The notes under the pieces: generated by a model | Told to the model about the DNA's origin: nothing | Databases searched by the model: none | What the model saw: the letters and a program-made list of their open reading frames with translations, nothing else | In this document: piece after piece, positions 1 through 12,195 of the stretch | Layout of the letters: each line of letters starts with the position of its first letter | Position numbering within the stretch: position 1 is the first letter of the stretch | Source of the DNA: Sanguinoderma infundibulare | Taxonomy: Eukaryota > Basidiomycota > Agaricomycetes > Polyporales > Polyporaceae | DNA length: 64,000 bases | Direction: 5' to 3' | NCBI GenBank assembly: GCA_032821775.1 | Contig: JAVLRN010000009.1 | Location: 1,736,001 to 1,800,000, forward strand | Program-made: the position numbers and the translations under genes

Positions 1-1426
1 CGTACGGGGGCCCACGTGTCAGTGCGAGTCCGTGACCTGGAGGAGTGGACTCGTTGCGTGTCTGGGGGCGTGCGAGGGCCCCAACGTTGAAGCTCGCGCT
101 CGCTCCGCCAGCGACCGGGCTTGCCATCAAGGAGCGCGGAGGCGGGCTCGCGGGGAGGCCGCCGCCTGGGTACTGACCGTAGCATGACGTCGGGCTGGCC
201 AGCGGCAGCTGGTGGGCGTTCCCGGGATAGACGGGCTGGACTTGGACTGGCTGGAGCAGGAGGGACTAGACAGAGAACACATGGATGAGCGCGCCAACAC
301 CACGCTCGATATATAGCAATCGGGCTCGTACACGTCCTGGCTGCGGCCGTTGGGCATTCGCCTCCTCCTCCTCGGCCAGCCGCCGGACCTCGCGCTGCAT
401 CCGCCGCACGCGGGTGATGGCGACCCCCGCGCGACGCGTCTTCTTCTTCCGAGGCTGGCCTTCCGCGGTCTGGGCCCCCCCTGCCTGGCCCTGCGCGTCC
501 TGCGCCTGGTCGTCCTGCTCGTCCGCGTCTGCGTCAGCATCCGCGTACTGGGTCGAGACCGCGCTCGTGCTCGAGTGCGGGTTCTGAGAGCTAGAGCCCG
601 AGGGAAATGAGAGCTGTGAGGATTCTGCCGCGATGCGTTCGCCTGCAACACGATCAGCGCCCCTCCGCGTGGCTGCCAGAAGCTGCTCAGTGCGCGCACC
701 AACACCGGGCCCGCCCCGTGATGCGGACGTCGACGGCGGCGGATAGTGGGCCATGGCCGTGACCGAAACGACCGGGATGCCAGACACAGAGAAAGGGTCC
801 GCCTGGGGTGCGCCAAGGTGCTCGAACGCAGGAGCGAGCCTGAGGGTGTCCGCGAGAGCGGGGGTGGCAGGAGTGGAGGCCCTCGAGGGAGAAGAAGAGC
901 GTTCGCCCAGGGGGAGAGCCAAAGTACCAACGGCTGAAGCGGCGGCGCATGACTGCAGGCCTGTTTCGTCGCCGACTCCGCATTGTGCAGGAGCAGCATC
1001 CGGGATTGTCGCCACAGAAGCCTGAGCCCCTCCTGGATCCGCTGAGCGCCGCGAGCGTGAACGTGGGCGTGGACGGGAACGTCCTTCGTCCGATTCGGGG
1101 GCTGGCGTGCCGTTCCGTAGCAGATAAGCGAAGAAACGAGGAAAGCGGTCGGTAGCGTGTTGGGATTCTGCCACAGAGTCGCTCCGGATCTCTGTCGTCT
1201 TGGGCTCCTGTTTTGTCGTCGATTGTGCCCGACGAGCGTTTGGAGGAGGAGAAGTGCCCGATGAGGTAATCAGAGGAGAACGGAAGCCAGTGATGTTTGC
1301 CGCGAGTGAGGCGTCGAGAGCCGCGGTGCTGTTCGAGAGACCCTGAGATGGTAGTGGTGTCCAATGGGTCAGTGTCAAAGATAGAGATAATGTGCGTCTG
1401 ATGTCAGGCGTCATCTCCCCCCTCAT
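1..1426 (-). CDS. Hypothetical low-complexity basic protein, 3' end outside the window
   Basis: I do not recognise this gene. Model: exon 332-1426, intron 266-331 (66 nt, donor GTACGA, acceptor CTAG), exon 1-265 running off the left edge in frame. The start at 1426 is an in-frame ATG, with a second ATG 12 nt downstream; a further upstream exon is possible. The protein is rich in Ser, Pro, Ala and Arg. It carries an acidic Ala/Asp run, then a Lys/Arg block (PRKKKTRRAG) and a short charged helix (RRMQREVRRLAEEEEA), then a Pro/Gly/Tyr-rich tail. This composition suggests a nuclear regulatory protein, but no named DNA-binding domain is visible. The second exon reads open in this phase to the window edge, which supports the splice. 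Confidence 0.45.
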
Positions 1427-3512
1427 GTAGGCAGGCAGGAACGACCCTGTCTCCAGCTTGCTAGCCAACCGAGCATGGCTTATGGAAGGGGTGTCGCGTT
1501 CCGTCGCAAGGCGCGATGGCGGGCCATGGGAGCTCTGGTGTCGATCTGCACATAATAGCTCAGCAAACAGCCGGAGTGGCAAAAGCGAAGAGCAGTCCAC
1601 TTACTCGTCAGAATAACCATAGTGCGTGTGTAGACAGCCGACGAGATCTACAGGTGCCCTAAAAAGAAGTGGAGCTGCAGCGACGAAGGAGGCGTGGAGA
1701 ATGACGCGAGGTGTTCCGAGGATTTGGATTTAGACTGTGTGTGCCCTTCCACGGAGAAAGATGAGGCGAAGACGAGGTCGAAGGCAGCCACGCTCCTAGC
1801 TCGCCGGTGATTGAACTCAGTGCGACCGTTATGTTGGGCTTGATGCACGCAGAAAGGACGTACAAGAAGGCAACGCGATTGCGCTGCTAGACCCCGGAAG
1901 ACACGTTGCCCGAGTAGGAAGCGGATGACGTCGGAAGATATCGCAGAATGTAGAGAGGGTCAGTCAGGAGAGGGAGGATGGGTGGGCGCTGAGGTGTACC
2001 GAAGAGAGAGAAGAAAGGAGAGAGTGCGGTGGGTTTGGACCAAAGCTGTCAAACTTGCCGTTCGGCGACATGTGAAGAACGCGACCGTTGGTCATCTCTC
2101 TTCACGTCTGAGACGGCGGAGACGGTCAAAGAAGTTGAAACGGTGGGCGTGGAAGGCGGTCAGGGTAAAGGTGGCAGACAGTCGCCCGCAAGTTCGTAAG
2201 AGGCCGCGCATGCTGGCAGGAAGCGCACATTACTGCGCGCTCGGATCTTACAGATTATTGCCGAACGACAGAGGGCAATGGGCCATGTAAAGCACTCGTG
2301 CTCGGGCGCACCCAATTCAAACCTGTCGACGCCGTGTGCGTTTGGACAGGGGCAAAGGGAACGCGCAGTGCGCAGGAGAAGTGATGGATTGAATGGAGGG
2401 CAGAAAATGAGGAGATAACGAAACAAGAAACTCCAACTATCCACAGCCCCGGTCCAAAGAGGCTTGTCGTGTTTCCATGAGGGTATTGCTGATAAGGGGA
2501 TACTCAATGAGCAGGTGAAGGGTGTCAGTCATCGTGACGAAGACCCACGTTGCTAAAGCCTATGCGTCTGATCACAAACTGCCGAGACCGTCGACGTAAA
2601 AAGCAAGGGTAAAGCCCGATGCCTGCGTTGTGGTGCGATCGTGTAAAATGATGAGTGCTTGGATGCTAGTCTGTATGTGAGTTGAAGCGAGAAAAGAGCA
2701 TAACGGAGTGCGAGAGCCGCGAAAGGGTATAAGCAAATACCGCAAACGGCAGAGATGGGTGCTGGAGTATTGGGCCAGCGTACATTGAGACGGGAAGGGC
2801 ATGGGGTTTGTCCGAATCCAGGTGCTGAGTGCATCAAAAAGCGGTAAACAAGTCGGTCAGTCTGTGGTCCTGAATAAGAAGAATGCTCGATGCTTACCTA
2901 GGAAACACGATGTCGAGGGAAGAGATCGACCACGCAATGAGGATGATTGGGTAAAGCAAGGGGATGACAGCACTGCCTTGGATGCGAGAATGGTGTTCTG
3001 AGCACGGTTGTAAGATGGGATAAATCGAAAAGACTGATAAGAAGGACATGAACGGAGAAGGGCATGCAACTATTCGCGGAACCCCGTTAAAGCGCTTCGA
3101 TTGGGCAGAAGCTGGCATCCATAAACAACTCGATCGGTGCACAAGCTCGAAAAAGCCTTACCGCAATAGTACGAGGATGCCGGGGATATTCAACATCAGC
3201 GAGAGGCATGTTCGGGTATCTAGAGTACTTGGCGGGAGGACCTGAAGGTTTCATAGGCTTGGAAGGAGGCGGTGCGACGAGAAACGGGAACCATAACCCT
3301 AACTGCAAGCGAGCCTTGTTTGTGCATGGGCGCCTACACACACCCGACTTTGTCGGGGAGATTCACATGCATCGGATTGGTGATGCATTGACCCCTTCCC
3401 CGCACCATGGCTCCTGGCTTACCCTCCTCCACATCGTCCGACACCGTGCTGCAATCCTCTCTGTCTCTAACGTGACTTGCTGCATTCTCAGCTCATATAC
3501 AACTCCTACGGC
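1427..3512. other. Intergenic, divergent (2.1 kb)
   Basis: This lies between the left-edge gene and the SEC14-like gene and should hold both promoters. Several short open frames on both strands resemble no protein I know and have no coherent splice structure. I see no RNA gene or repeat. Confidence 0.5.
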
Positions 3513-5083
3513 ATGTGTATAAAGGACGTCCTAAGCGAGAAAGAACAACAACTTGCCGACTTATACGAGGTCAATGTCGAGAGCGCACGGAGTTTGCAGC
3601 AAACATTGGACAGAGACATCTTGCCTGGGTTGGTAGTTGAGTTAGACTTGGATGAGGAGGGAGAGCAGAAGGCGAGAGCGTGGTTATATGACCTCCGTAC
3701 GTCCTGGTCGTCACTCTAGCTTCTTCCCGCTCTCAACAACGGTTACCGTCGGCCTCCTCTAGAGTCAATATTCAGATTGCTCAAAGTACGTCCTCCATCA
3801 CCTTCTCCCCGCCATTCTACCATCTTACGGGATATGCCTGATAGCGTCACAAATTCACCGTCTCTTTTGCGCTCGAGAACGCACGCGACGTGCTCTTGTG
3901 GCGTTTGACTGCAATACCTCCTGAGATACACCGTCCACCGACTCCTTTCATACGGTGTCTTCCAAGGACTGCTCAAGACCCATTTGGGAGGCCGATCGTC
4001 GTCGTCAAAGTTAACCAATTGCTCGAATCCCCGCGCGATGTGCGCCCAACGCTCATTCAGTACATGGAATTACTACGGCTTAACTTAGAGGCAGTCAACT
4101 GCGAGCGAGAAGCCAAAGATGGTCGTCCACAGCCCATATTGCAGTATATTGCCCTCTTCGACATCAACGGTATTTCGATGCAGAGCGTGGTGCGTTCATA
4201 GTCGATGCCTGCCGATCGATCTCTCCTGAATCCTCACCTACAGCAAAGCGTAGATCTCATCACCTGGTTTCTCTACCAGTTGATCCCTCGTTTCCCCGGC
4301 ATGCTTGCTGCCGGTAAGCTTTCCTTATATTTCAATTTACATCGCTGACCTTTTCCCGGCAGTCTGTATCCTCAACTATTCTTGGGCACATTCAGGGGTT
4401 TGGAATATCTTCAAGTACGGTGTTCAAGTTGGCAGTGCAGCCGCAGTAGACTTCTTTTCTCAACTACGTCGTTTCATTCATTTCCAGGCGCGTTCTGCCC
4501 AAGTCTGCGTTGACACGCGTGTTCTTCCCCTCGCAAGGCGAGTTACTCGAGTTACTGTCCACCACTGCAGTGCCACATGGTCAGTTCCTCCGAGAATCCG
4601 ACGCTGTTGTCATCTCATCACGCATTTACGCACGACCTGCTAGATTACGGCGGCAGTCTGCCACCGCTATCGCGGCTCGAGGATCCTCTCGAGAATTACA
4701 TGGTAATCGTGGAGGACCCTGCCAGTTGCACCGGCGCATCGAACCCGCCGGCAGAACTCTCGGATGCCATTTTGCTGTCGTCGTCCTCCCAACCGATACC
4801 CCGCGTCCCTTCGATATCCCCGTACTCGCATCTTAACCCCTACTTTGGCTACCCGGTCTCCGGCCGAGGTGCTCACACGCCTAGGCTCAGACATGGCCGG
4901 CAACGTAAGCGCGATCTGCTCCGCACCCTGGTGGCTTTATGGTGGAACAAGTGGAGAGCCCGCTTCGTTGTCATGCTGGGAATCCTATTCTGTGTCGTAT
5001 TATACAGGTTGCGTCGGAGGCCACGCATACTCAGATGGAGGCAGAGCGTCCGTGGACTGCTTCGTCTACCCGCTCGGACCTAG
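3513..5083 (+). CDS. SEC14-like CRAL-TRIO lipid-binding protein with C-terminal membrane anchor
   Basis: Seven exons: 3513-3696, 3763-3785, 3845-4189, 4244-4313, 4363-4414, 4488-4579, 4644-5083; 401 aa. The N-terminal helical part includes SIFRLLKRHKFTV, which matches the CRAL-TRIO-N pattern of a helix ending in hydrophobic and basic residues. The lipid-binding lobe follows, with DPFGRPIVVVK, the diagnostic NYSWAHSGVWNIFK and the terminal strand around RVFFPSQGELLELL. Family members bind phosphatidylinositol, phosphatidylcholine or other hydrophobic ligands and move them between membranes. Unlike soluble Sec14, residues about 363-378 form a hydrophobic segment followed by a strongly basic tail, so the protein is probably anchored in a membrane with its lipid-binding lobe in the cytosol. 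Exon 2 is only 23 nt. The start is the first ATG in the conserved frame. Confidence 0.85.
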
Positions 5084-7404
5084 TGCTTGACCGAATCCTG
5101 TATGTCCCTCAGGCTCGGCGGAATGAAACTTATCCTTGGAACATTCGAGCTGTCCAGCTTGACTTGCCAATTGTGGCTGCCAGTGGAATATCAAAAGACA
5201 GCACCCGAATTCGATGTCTCTTGATATATCAGTGCCTCTTGTCTTGTTCCGATCCTCAAGAATATCCGGGGTGGAATGGGCCGGTCGACGAACCATTCGC
5301 GCTCCCGGCGAAAGCAGGGAAGCCCACGTGTTCGCATCCACTGTAGCCATCTCCCGATCGAGCAGTTATTATGTCCAGGGTCCCGCAAACGAGGTTAGCA
5401 GACTACCATCCGCGTCCCATCATTTCTGGCTCCTGATCGTGAGTAGGTCTTATGTATCAGGTCGATGATCGATCAATGCCCATCTACTTCTCCTTCCCTG
5501 AATTTCAGCAGTCTCCGACATCGGTCTCGGCACACCGTGCATGTACCATCCAACAACCACACGAGAGCAGCTGAAGCAGATTGCGGGCCACTTTTGTCGA
5601 CCTTCTCGTTGTGCACTTGTGGCGGCTCCCGGTGCCCTGTCGCCGAATGCGCGGGCGGTCGTTTGGACACTTTCTGGGCTTCTGGTGCTAGGCTGTCTAG
5701 ACAGGCTCGTAAAGGAGGCTTCTGTTCTGCGTGCGTACTCCTGGCTCGGAGCACGGTACTGATTCCCTGCAATCCGGCTCGCCACAGCGGCGTTAAGGTA
5801 GCTAATCCGCTCAGTCCGTCCACGACCGTGACGTACACTGCGCGTGTTGCTGCCATGCTACCCGGAGGTATAGCCTGTTCAGGGCATCTATAAACATATC
5901 ATACACACACGCCGGACCGTCGACGGTCCTCCGGCAACACGACCGATCGCGCCTCGCTGATCCGCTCGTAAAGCGGACATCGATCGGTTAGGTGCTATCC
6001 ACCAACCTCCTGGGATCTTCGCCCATAGCGTCATCGACTCAGACGTGCACCGCAAAGCCTAAAGTACGCACTCGCATGCGCGGCCCAGCTCGGCCTCATG
6101 ATCAGTAGCGAGTGAGCGGGCCAGTCAATCGAGAGAGCGGAGCGCCTCGTTGCCCACCGCCAGTTGCAATGGCGTGCGCGAGCTCTAACGCAGGCCAGCC
6201 TGGCCACAGGGAGGCCACACACGCCTGTCTGCCTATACGTACGCGGGCGTGTCACCCTGTCGTCCGCCGCAGGCTTCTATCACCGCCCTGGCCCCACCGA
6301 CGGCCCAGCGCCCACTGGCACGACACACACAAGGTTAGAACTCGCGCTGCCGGCATCGCGAGCGGCTCCCGTGGCATCGACCTACTCCAGATGGCGCGAA
6401 CCACGGTTATTGCCCCCCTGTGGCTCTCGCGCCCCACCAGCGGGCTCCGAGCACGGGCTAGCCGACGTCGCCACACGCTCCTTCCATGCCACATGTAACC
6501 CCCCGAGCGGGCAGAAGAGCAAGCAACCAGTCCCCCACCCTGCACCGCCGGCGGCACCGACAGGAACGGGCGGGCCCCATCGACATACACACCTCCGCCG
6601 TCGTAGACGCAGACATACATGCTCGCGCCCGCGACACCGGCCCGCGGGCGAAGCGGGGGTGGTGCAGGTGCCAGGCCCGCATCCTGGCCTCCTGCTCGCC
6701 CTCAGGTGCGTAGTCCAGGGGGCGGCGGTGGCGTGTCCAACGTTCAGGAAACACGCCCCGCAGAACGTGCGCCCACACGCGCGCGCACCCCAGGCCTGAG
6801 TGTGCCGGAGACGCGTCTTCCACCCGTTTGCCCACTTGCCCACTGGTGCTCGCCGGTTCTGCGTGCTACGAGCGCAGCGGTCGGGCCTGATCCTGTGTCG
6901 CCGAGCTCGCTTCTTCCTCGCACTCGTCCACGTCCATCCCACCGTTCAACACACCCGCTGCCCCAGGTGAGACCGTACCAGTGCCCTGGGCTGGCTGACG
7001 GCTCGAATGCTGGGTAGTGCTGCTGCGGGTACATACCCGACTCGTCGCACCTGCGATTTGAGCGGAAGTGGAGAACAGTTGGGGGGAGGGATCGAACATC
7101 GGTTGGCGACGTTCTCCCGATCCTGCGGTATGGTGCCCGACGCTTGACGAATGGATACATGTTGACGAGGCACGGTACAGCAGATGCGCCTGGAAGGTCA
7201 GGACCAGCAAATGTCATGAAGCACAGCAATCCAGGGAAATACCTGCCGCAGAAAACACGCCGCCAACGGTCGCCCGAAGGTTATTCGCTTCCTGACTGTA
7301 CAGATGTTTCAATATCGTCGACGGTTCTACAACAGGATGGCGGGTGCTGGCGGACCGGGGGGCTAAGCACTGCGCGCCGAAAAGGGTATGGTGCATAGAT
7401 AAGT
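5084..7404. other. Intergenic, convergent (2.3 kb)
   Basis: This is the space between the 3' ends of the SEC14-like and phosphatase genes. It is GC-rich, with many overlapping open frames and no recognisable protein. It contains the inverted-repeat cluster annotated separately at 5911-5988. Confidence 0.5.
5911..5988. repeat. Two adjacent inverted repeats
   Basis: Positions 5914-5929 are a perfect 16-nt palindrome (GGACCGTCGACGGTCC) flanked by GCC on the left and CTCCGGC on the right, extending the dyad with a 2-nt bulge. Just downstream, ACCGATCG (5942-5949) pairs with CGATCGGT (5981-5988) around an inner 6-bp stem, TCCGCT (5961-5966) with AGCGGA (5972-5977). The function is unknown. It could be a structured 3' region or a short mobile-element remnant. 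Confidence 0.5.
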
Positions 7405-8920
7405 TACAGGAAGTACTCTGGCAGCTGTGGACAGGGGGAACAGTCCCAGCGGAACGGATAGCGAAGCACGAGTGACGTTAAAAGGATGCGAGACGCACAG
7501 GTGAGAGAACGGAAGAACGGGAGAACGGAAGGAAGGACCGACAGGGAAACGAATGAACGGGGGCAACGGGCGAGGTGGAAGAAAAGAAGGACAAAGCGGG
7601 TGTTGAGCGGGCACATGGCTAACAAGAATGAGAGTAATGCTCAACGCACCTTCCCTCCAGCGTTCTGCGCGGCCTGATGGCTTGGCCCATCCCGTTCGTT
7701 CTCCGGAGCTGCCTGGAACACGTTGAAGAACATAGAGCCGCCGGGGCCCACCTCGAGTATGCTGGCAGAGTTACCACAGCGGTAGCAGTAGTTGGGTGCG
7801 GACCACACGGTCGAAAGGTGCTCATCGAATAACGACGTATAGCCCTCCATGCAGAGCTGGTGCGCACGGAGGATGTGCGACATCTGGTTCGTCTCCAAGA
7901 ACTTGTACACCACCCCAGATCCAAAGGTGTAACCGGCACCACTGACAATATTGCGAGGTTGGCGGGCGGGTACGTGTAACAGGAACAAGAGGGCACCATA
8001 CCGTGGTGATATTGCGAAGTCCTCCTTCTCAGGATCTGGGTCTGACCATACGAGGTCGGCCATAGGACCCTCGTGAGGAATTTCTGCGGGGTCGTGAAGA
8101 CGTGACTATTTAAAGCATGATTCAACGCAAACCGCACCTCGAAACCGATCGACTACCTTTATTTGATCTATTGAGTGTATTGAGGGCGACAACCCTATGG
8201 CACGCTTCTATGAGTGGACGAGCGGAAGGGCAATAGGACAAGGTGGTCGCACCGCCATGGACACAGAAGATCTTGTCGTCAATGACCACGGAGAGGGTTA
8301 GGAAGTCGAACATGTCGGTGAAATAGGTCCAGACGTGTGACGAGCCGTATTTTCGCACACACTCGGTGTAGAACCCATATGTCTGGCGCGTCGCAAGGCA
8401 TGACGCGTGAATGATTCGGGGATGGTGGGAGGGAAGAATTAAGACTCACTTGGGTGACGGCTCTGGACTCATGGTTCCCCCGGATCAACTGCACCCTATC
8501 TGGCCAGCGCAGCTTCAGGCACGTTAATAGTGAGATAGTCTCGACGCTGAATAGGCCACGGTCGACGTAATCGCCTGCGGGGACGTTGGGCACATCAGAC
8601 AGTGTTGGTCGGGTGATTGAGATGCGCACCAAGAAAGAGGTAGTTGGTATGTGGCGCATATCCACCTATCCGGAAGATCTCTATGAGGTCGTAGAACTGG
8701 CTTGAACGTCGGTCAACCCACGCACGCATACGCAGGACGCACAGAAGACTCACCCATGGATATCGCCGACGACCGTTACGGGCGCGCTAACGTGCACGAC
8801 ATTTGACTCGCGCATGAGGACCTCCTTTGTTTTTTCGCATATTTCGCGCAAGAGAGCCTCGTGGAGGAGTTGTTTGCGAAGGAGCTGCTGTATGCATGCG
8901 TCGAGATCAAAGGGTGCCAT
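7405..8920 (-). CDS. PPG1: Serine/threonine protein phosphatase, PP2A-like, PPG1 type
   Basis: Eight exons (coding order): 8754-8920, 8630-8700, 8450-8574, 8253-8382, 8138-8194, 8002-8083, 7650-7941, 7405-7425; 314 aa, the usual length for a PP2A-family catalytic subunit. The metal-binding motifs are all present: GDIHG (52-56), GDYVDRG (80-86), RGNHES (111-116), the HGGLSPSI loop and [11 protein letters not shown]. The last exon is only 21 nt and supplies LPEYFL, the family C-terminal tail (xYFL) that is carboxymethylated in PP2A. The N-terminus and the motif [12 protein letters not shown] fit PPG1, which acts in the Far/STRIPAK-like complex in yeast, better than PP4 or PP6; the subfamily is inferred. 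The ATG at 8920 puts the conserved helix at residue 4. Confidence 0.88.
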
Positions 8921-11279
8921 AAGGTAGTCCGAGTCCACTTCCGAGTCTAGGTCCACGCCGGGCTCTCTCTGCGGGCCGTCTGCTGACTCCCGCTTTGCAC
9001 CTATTTGGCCCCATGCCTAATTTCGGCAAACCCCACTACCAAGCGCCTCTTCGCCATATCTGGCAGGCAATTATACGAAACGATTTCCCACGATGTCTCT
9101 CGTCTTTGCGGCTTCGCGCTCCCACATTCTCGAACGTTCCCCTGTCCGCAGAGCCCAGCTTCTCGCAAGGCGTCCCATCGCCGACAGTCCTCTTTCGACA
9201 TTCGCAATGCATGTCAACAATTCACGATCTGCTTCGTCGAAAACCTATTGCGATCCTCGTCACCATCGCGATCCTCAGTGAGCATATGTTCTATATGTCA
9301 CTCGCATTACTGACTGGCTGGTCATATGCCCTGGATGCCGTTGTTGATGCATCACCCCAGCCTGGGTCCAGCCTCTTCACCCTAGATCGTGGTCCCCGCC
9401 CCTCTACAACCACTAGCACCTCACCGGACGACGCACTTGGTTCTGATTCTCTCATCGGATGTCAAGCGAGATCTATTACCCTCGGTCTATTCTCGCTCTT
9501 GGCTGTCTGATTCCTATACTGGGCGCACGCACGTATCGCACATGGCTCGCCGCCTCCACAATCCTGCCTATCGCAATTTCAAGTCCTTGACCATATGACG
9601 GCCGTGGCTCTCTACGAATGCCTCCGATGCCGTCCTCCATTCTGGCCCTGCCTTCGATGGTTCAAACGGCTGGCTACCGCACGCCGCTCGTTTGCGTAAG
9701 TGAATGTGCAAAAATGACCGTGAGCGGCAGGAGTTAACCCAGCTCCCCTGAGCGCGTTGCTCTCCAGCAGTTTGGAAGCGGCCGGCGCATCCGAATACCG
9801 AATTCTCGAGCACTGGAGCGATGTTCATGAAGCTCGAAATGGGAGCCCGTAGTCCTGTGGTCCCGAACAGGCGAAGGTTATGTCCTGCTCATATCCCGTG
9901 AACAGCGTCCGAGCGGTAATGATTGCGTCGCGACCCTTCAGCCCGCCTTCTGCTATTTCCCCACGAAGTTTCTACGGCGTTACTTCATCGTTTGTGATCG
10001 GACGGCTCGTCGTTTCTCTCCGCGCAAGGCAGCTCGAGCAGCACATCCAGTAAACCCGGCGGGTGAGCGCGCAAGGCGCAGCGCGCCCTCTCGCTGGGCT
10101 CGGACATGCAACGCATGGGGCCAAGCGCGTGAAGAGTCGGGCCTGGGCCAATCATAGAGCTCGTTGTGCGTTGGAATGTGGCACGATACGTATACATGTA
10201 CGGCGGCTGACGCATTCGCAGACGCGCGCAGGAGAAGCCCTTGGTGTCCTGGGTGCCGAGATAGAAAGAGTGTACGGACAAGGATCTCGATGTATTGATC
10301 TACGAGAAGGGCCATTGGCCCCTTGCGAGCCTCGAGGGTCGCGCTCCCAGGGACATGCAGCAAACACGCGCAGGGACCAAGGTGCGCGACGTGGTCTTGG
10401 GCGCCTCCCTCGGCTGCATCACGCTCGTTGTTCTCGCACTCACACGCGGCACGGCGAATGCAGCCCAAGATTATCTCGGTGATGCAATCGCGCCTGGCGT
10501 AGCGGCCAGTGGCCCACGTCCGTCCTCCGTCTCGTTCTCTGCCCTGCTGTTGTTCTCTTCTCGCCCTCCCCGCCTGCCTTACGTTACGCTCCACGGCCTG
10601 GCCTGAACTCGGATCCAGCGTCGCCTCGCGCCGGCCGTTGCCGCGGCCGGGAATGTATCCGACCAGGTGGTGCCGGGTGCCTCGCAGAGAATCGCGTCTT
10701 GTTGAACAAGGGCGCGGTGTGTGGGTGGGACGGAGAAGAGTGTTTAGCCTCGGACACAAGACGGTGGTTCTCGCTCAGGGTCCAGATCAGCAGACGAGCT
10801 GACGTACCGACCTCGGTGCGCACTCGCAGACCGGACTTGGACACGGCGCCGGCAATCCGATGGCATGCAGAGACGCCACGGCCTATGATCGAAGCCTGGC
10901 TAGGAGCGTCCGTTGTCGAGCGGACGTCCACCGAGGCTCGGCGCACTTGGTCTCTCCCAAATCGGCACTTTCTCCTTGTCGACCGCAGGTGGCAACTGCT
11001 TCATGATCGCCAACGCCCACCATCTCATGTTACATGTATCGACGACCGGAATGGCAGCACCTCTTCCTTCCTCGCTTGCAGGGAGATGGGCATGTCAAAC
11101 TGTGCGTGAATGATACATTGTCGATCTGCTCCCCTCCGGCACCGTAATGCGACAGGATGTATTCCGTTTGTGTCGCCCGTGCCGTGTCGTTGTTCACCGA
11201 CAGTATAAATCTCCCCTCGTCTTCCTCCTTCGCCCTCTCCATCACCACCCTCATCCACACCCGGTCGCCCCCGCTCTAC
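8921..11279. other. Intergenic, divergent (2.4 kb)
   Basis: Upstream regions of the phosphatase gene (minus) and the zinc-finger gene (plus). A 171-codon open frame at 8995-9510 (plus) and a 259-codon one at 9980-10759 (minus) have no family resemblance or splice structure that I can see, and I treat them as chance. No RNA gene was seen. Confidence 0.5.
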
Positions 11280-12195
11280 ATGTCGTTGTTGTTCGCCATG
11301 GACCCCAAGTACTCTCCGTACTACTCTACCCCCGGCAACGACTCCCCGACCCAACAGCACTTCCGCCCTCCGGCCCAACCTTACGGCCGCTCTTCCGACC
11401 ACCAGCAGCCCTCCGGGAGCCCCCCGTACGCCTACTCACACGCGCCAGCATCGCTTTCAGGGTCCGCCTACCATCACGGCAATGCTCCCGGTTTCCCTCC
11501 GCCGCACGCGTCCAGCTATCCCTCGCAGCCGATGACCAGCTCGAATGCGCTTCCCCCACTCGTTAGCCGGCATGACGTCCCGAGCGGGTTCGCGGTCCCT
11601 TCGCTGGGTATGTTTTCCATCTTCTTTCCGCTCCTCTTCGCACGCAACCTCACCCCCGTCGTTCTCTCTGACAGGCCCGACATTGCATGAACTCCCCTTC
11701 TCCGCCGGCCGTTCGCCCTCGTCGTCCTCGTCCTCTTCGAGTCACAGACACAGCGGCAACTGGGGAAATTCCCACTCGTCATCCCGCACCCCTCCTCTCT
11801 ACGACCGCCAGACGAACTACCCTCCCTCTCTGCGCAACTCCGTACACCCCTCGCTCTCCCACTCGACTCATCTCGTCCCTACTCCCGCACAAGCCTCCCA
11901 GACCTACCACGGATACCCATCCAACACATCCCCATCGCCACCTCTGTCCGCCACCATACCCGTCGTGGCGACGATCCCTCCCGCGTCGTCGTCGTCGCCT
12001 CCGCAGGAGCGGTACTATTGCGACAAGTGCGACAAGTCGTTCGGTCGGGCGCACGACAAGAAGCGGCACTTCGAGAGCACCCACCTGCAGCAGTCGCACA
12101 CGTGCCGGTTCTGCAACAAGACGTTTAGCCGGAACGACTCGCTGAAGCGCCACCAAGACAATGGGTGCGACAAGGACCCGGAGTTCAACCCGTGA
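11280..12195 (+). CDS. C2H2 zinc-finger transcription factor (small, Pro/Ser-rich)
   Basis: Two exons, 11280-11607 and 11675-12195 (67-nt intron, donor GTATGT, acceptor ACAG); 282 aa. The first 220 residues are low complexity, rich in Ser, Pro, His and Tyr, like an activation domain. Two adjacent zinc fingers fill the C-terminus. Finger 1 is YYCDKCDKSFGRAHDKKRH with ligands C225, C228, H241, H246. Finger 2 is CRFCNKTFSRNDSLKRH with C253, C256, H269 and a cysteine, C274, where the last histidine normally stands. Tandem fingers at the C-terminus of a short protein are typical of fungal sequence-specific regulators such as the Msn2/4 layout, but target and pathway are unknown. An alternative in-frame ATG lies at 11298. 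Confidence 0.85.

Noticed and set aside
266..999. Long overlapping open frames on both strands in the first kilobase
   Set aside because: Only one minus frame continues through a good intron to the window edge; the others are by-products of GC-rich, low-complexity coding sequence.
9980..10759. 259-codon minus-strand open frame
   Set aside because: Arg/Ala/His-rich low complexity, no domain, and overlapping open frames on the opposite strand; expected in GC-rich DNA.
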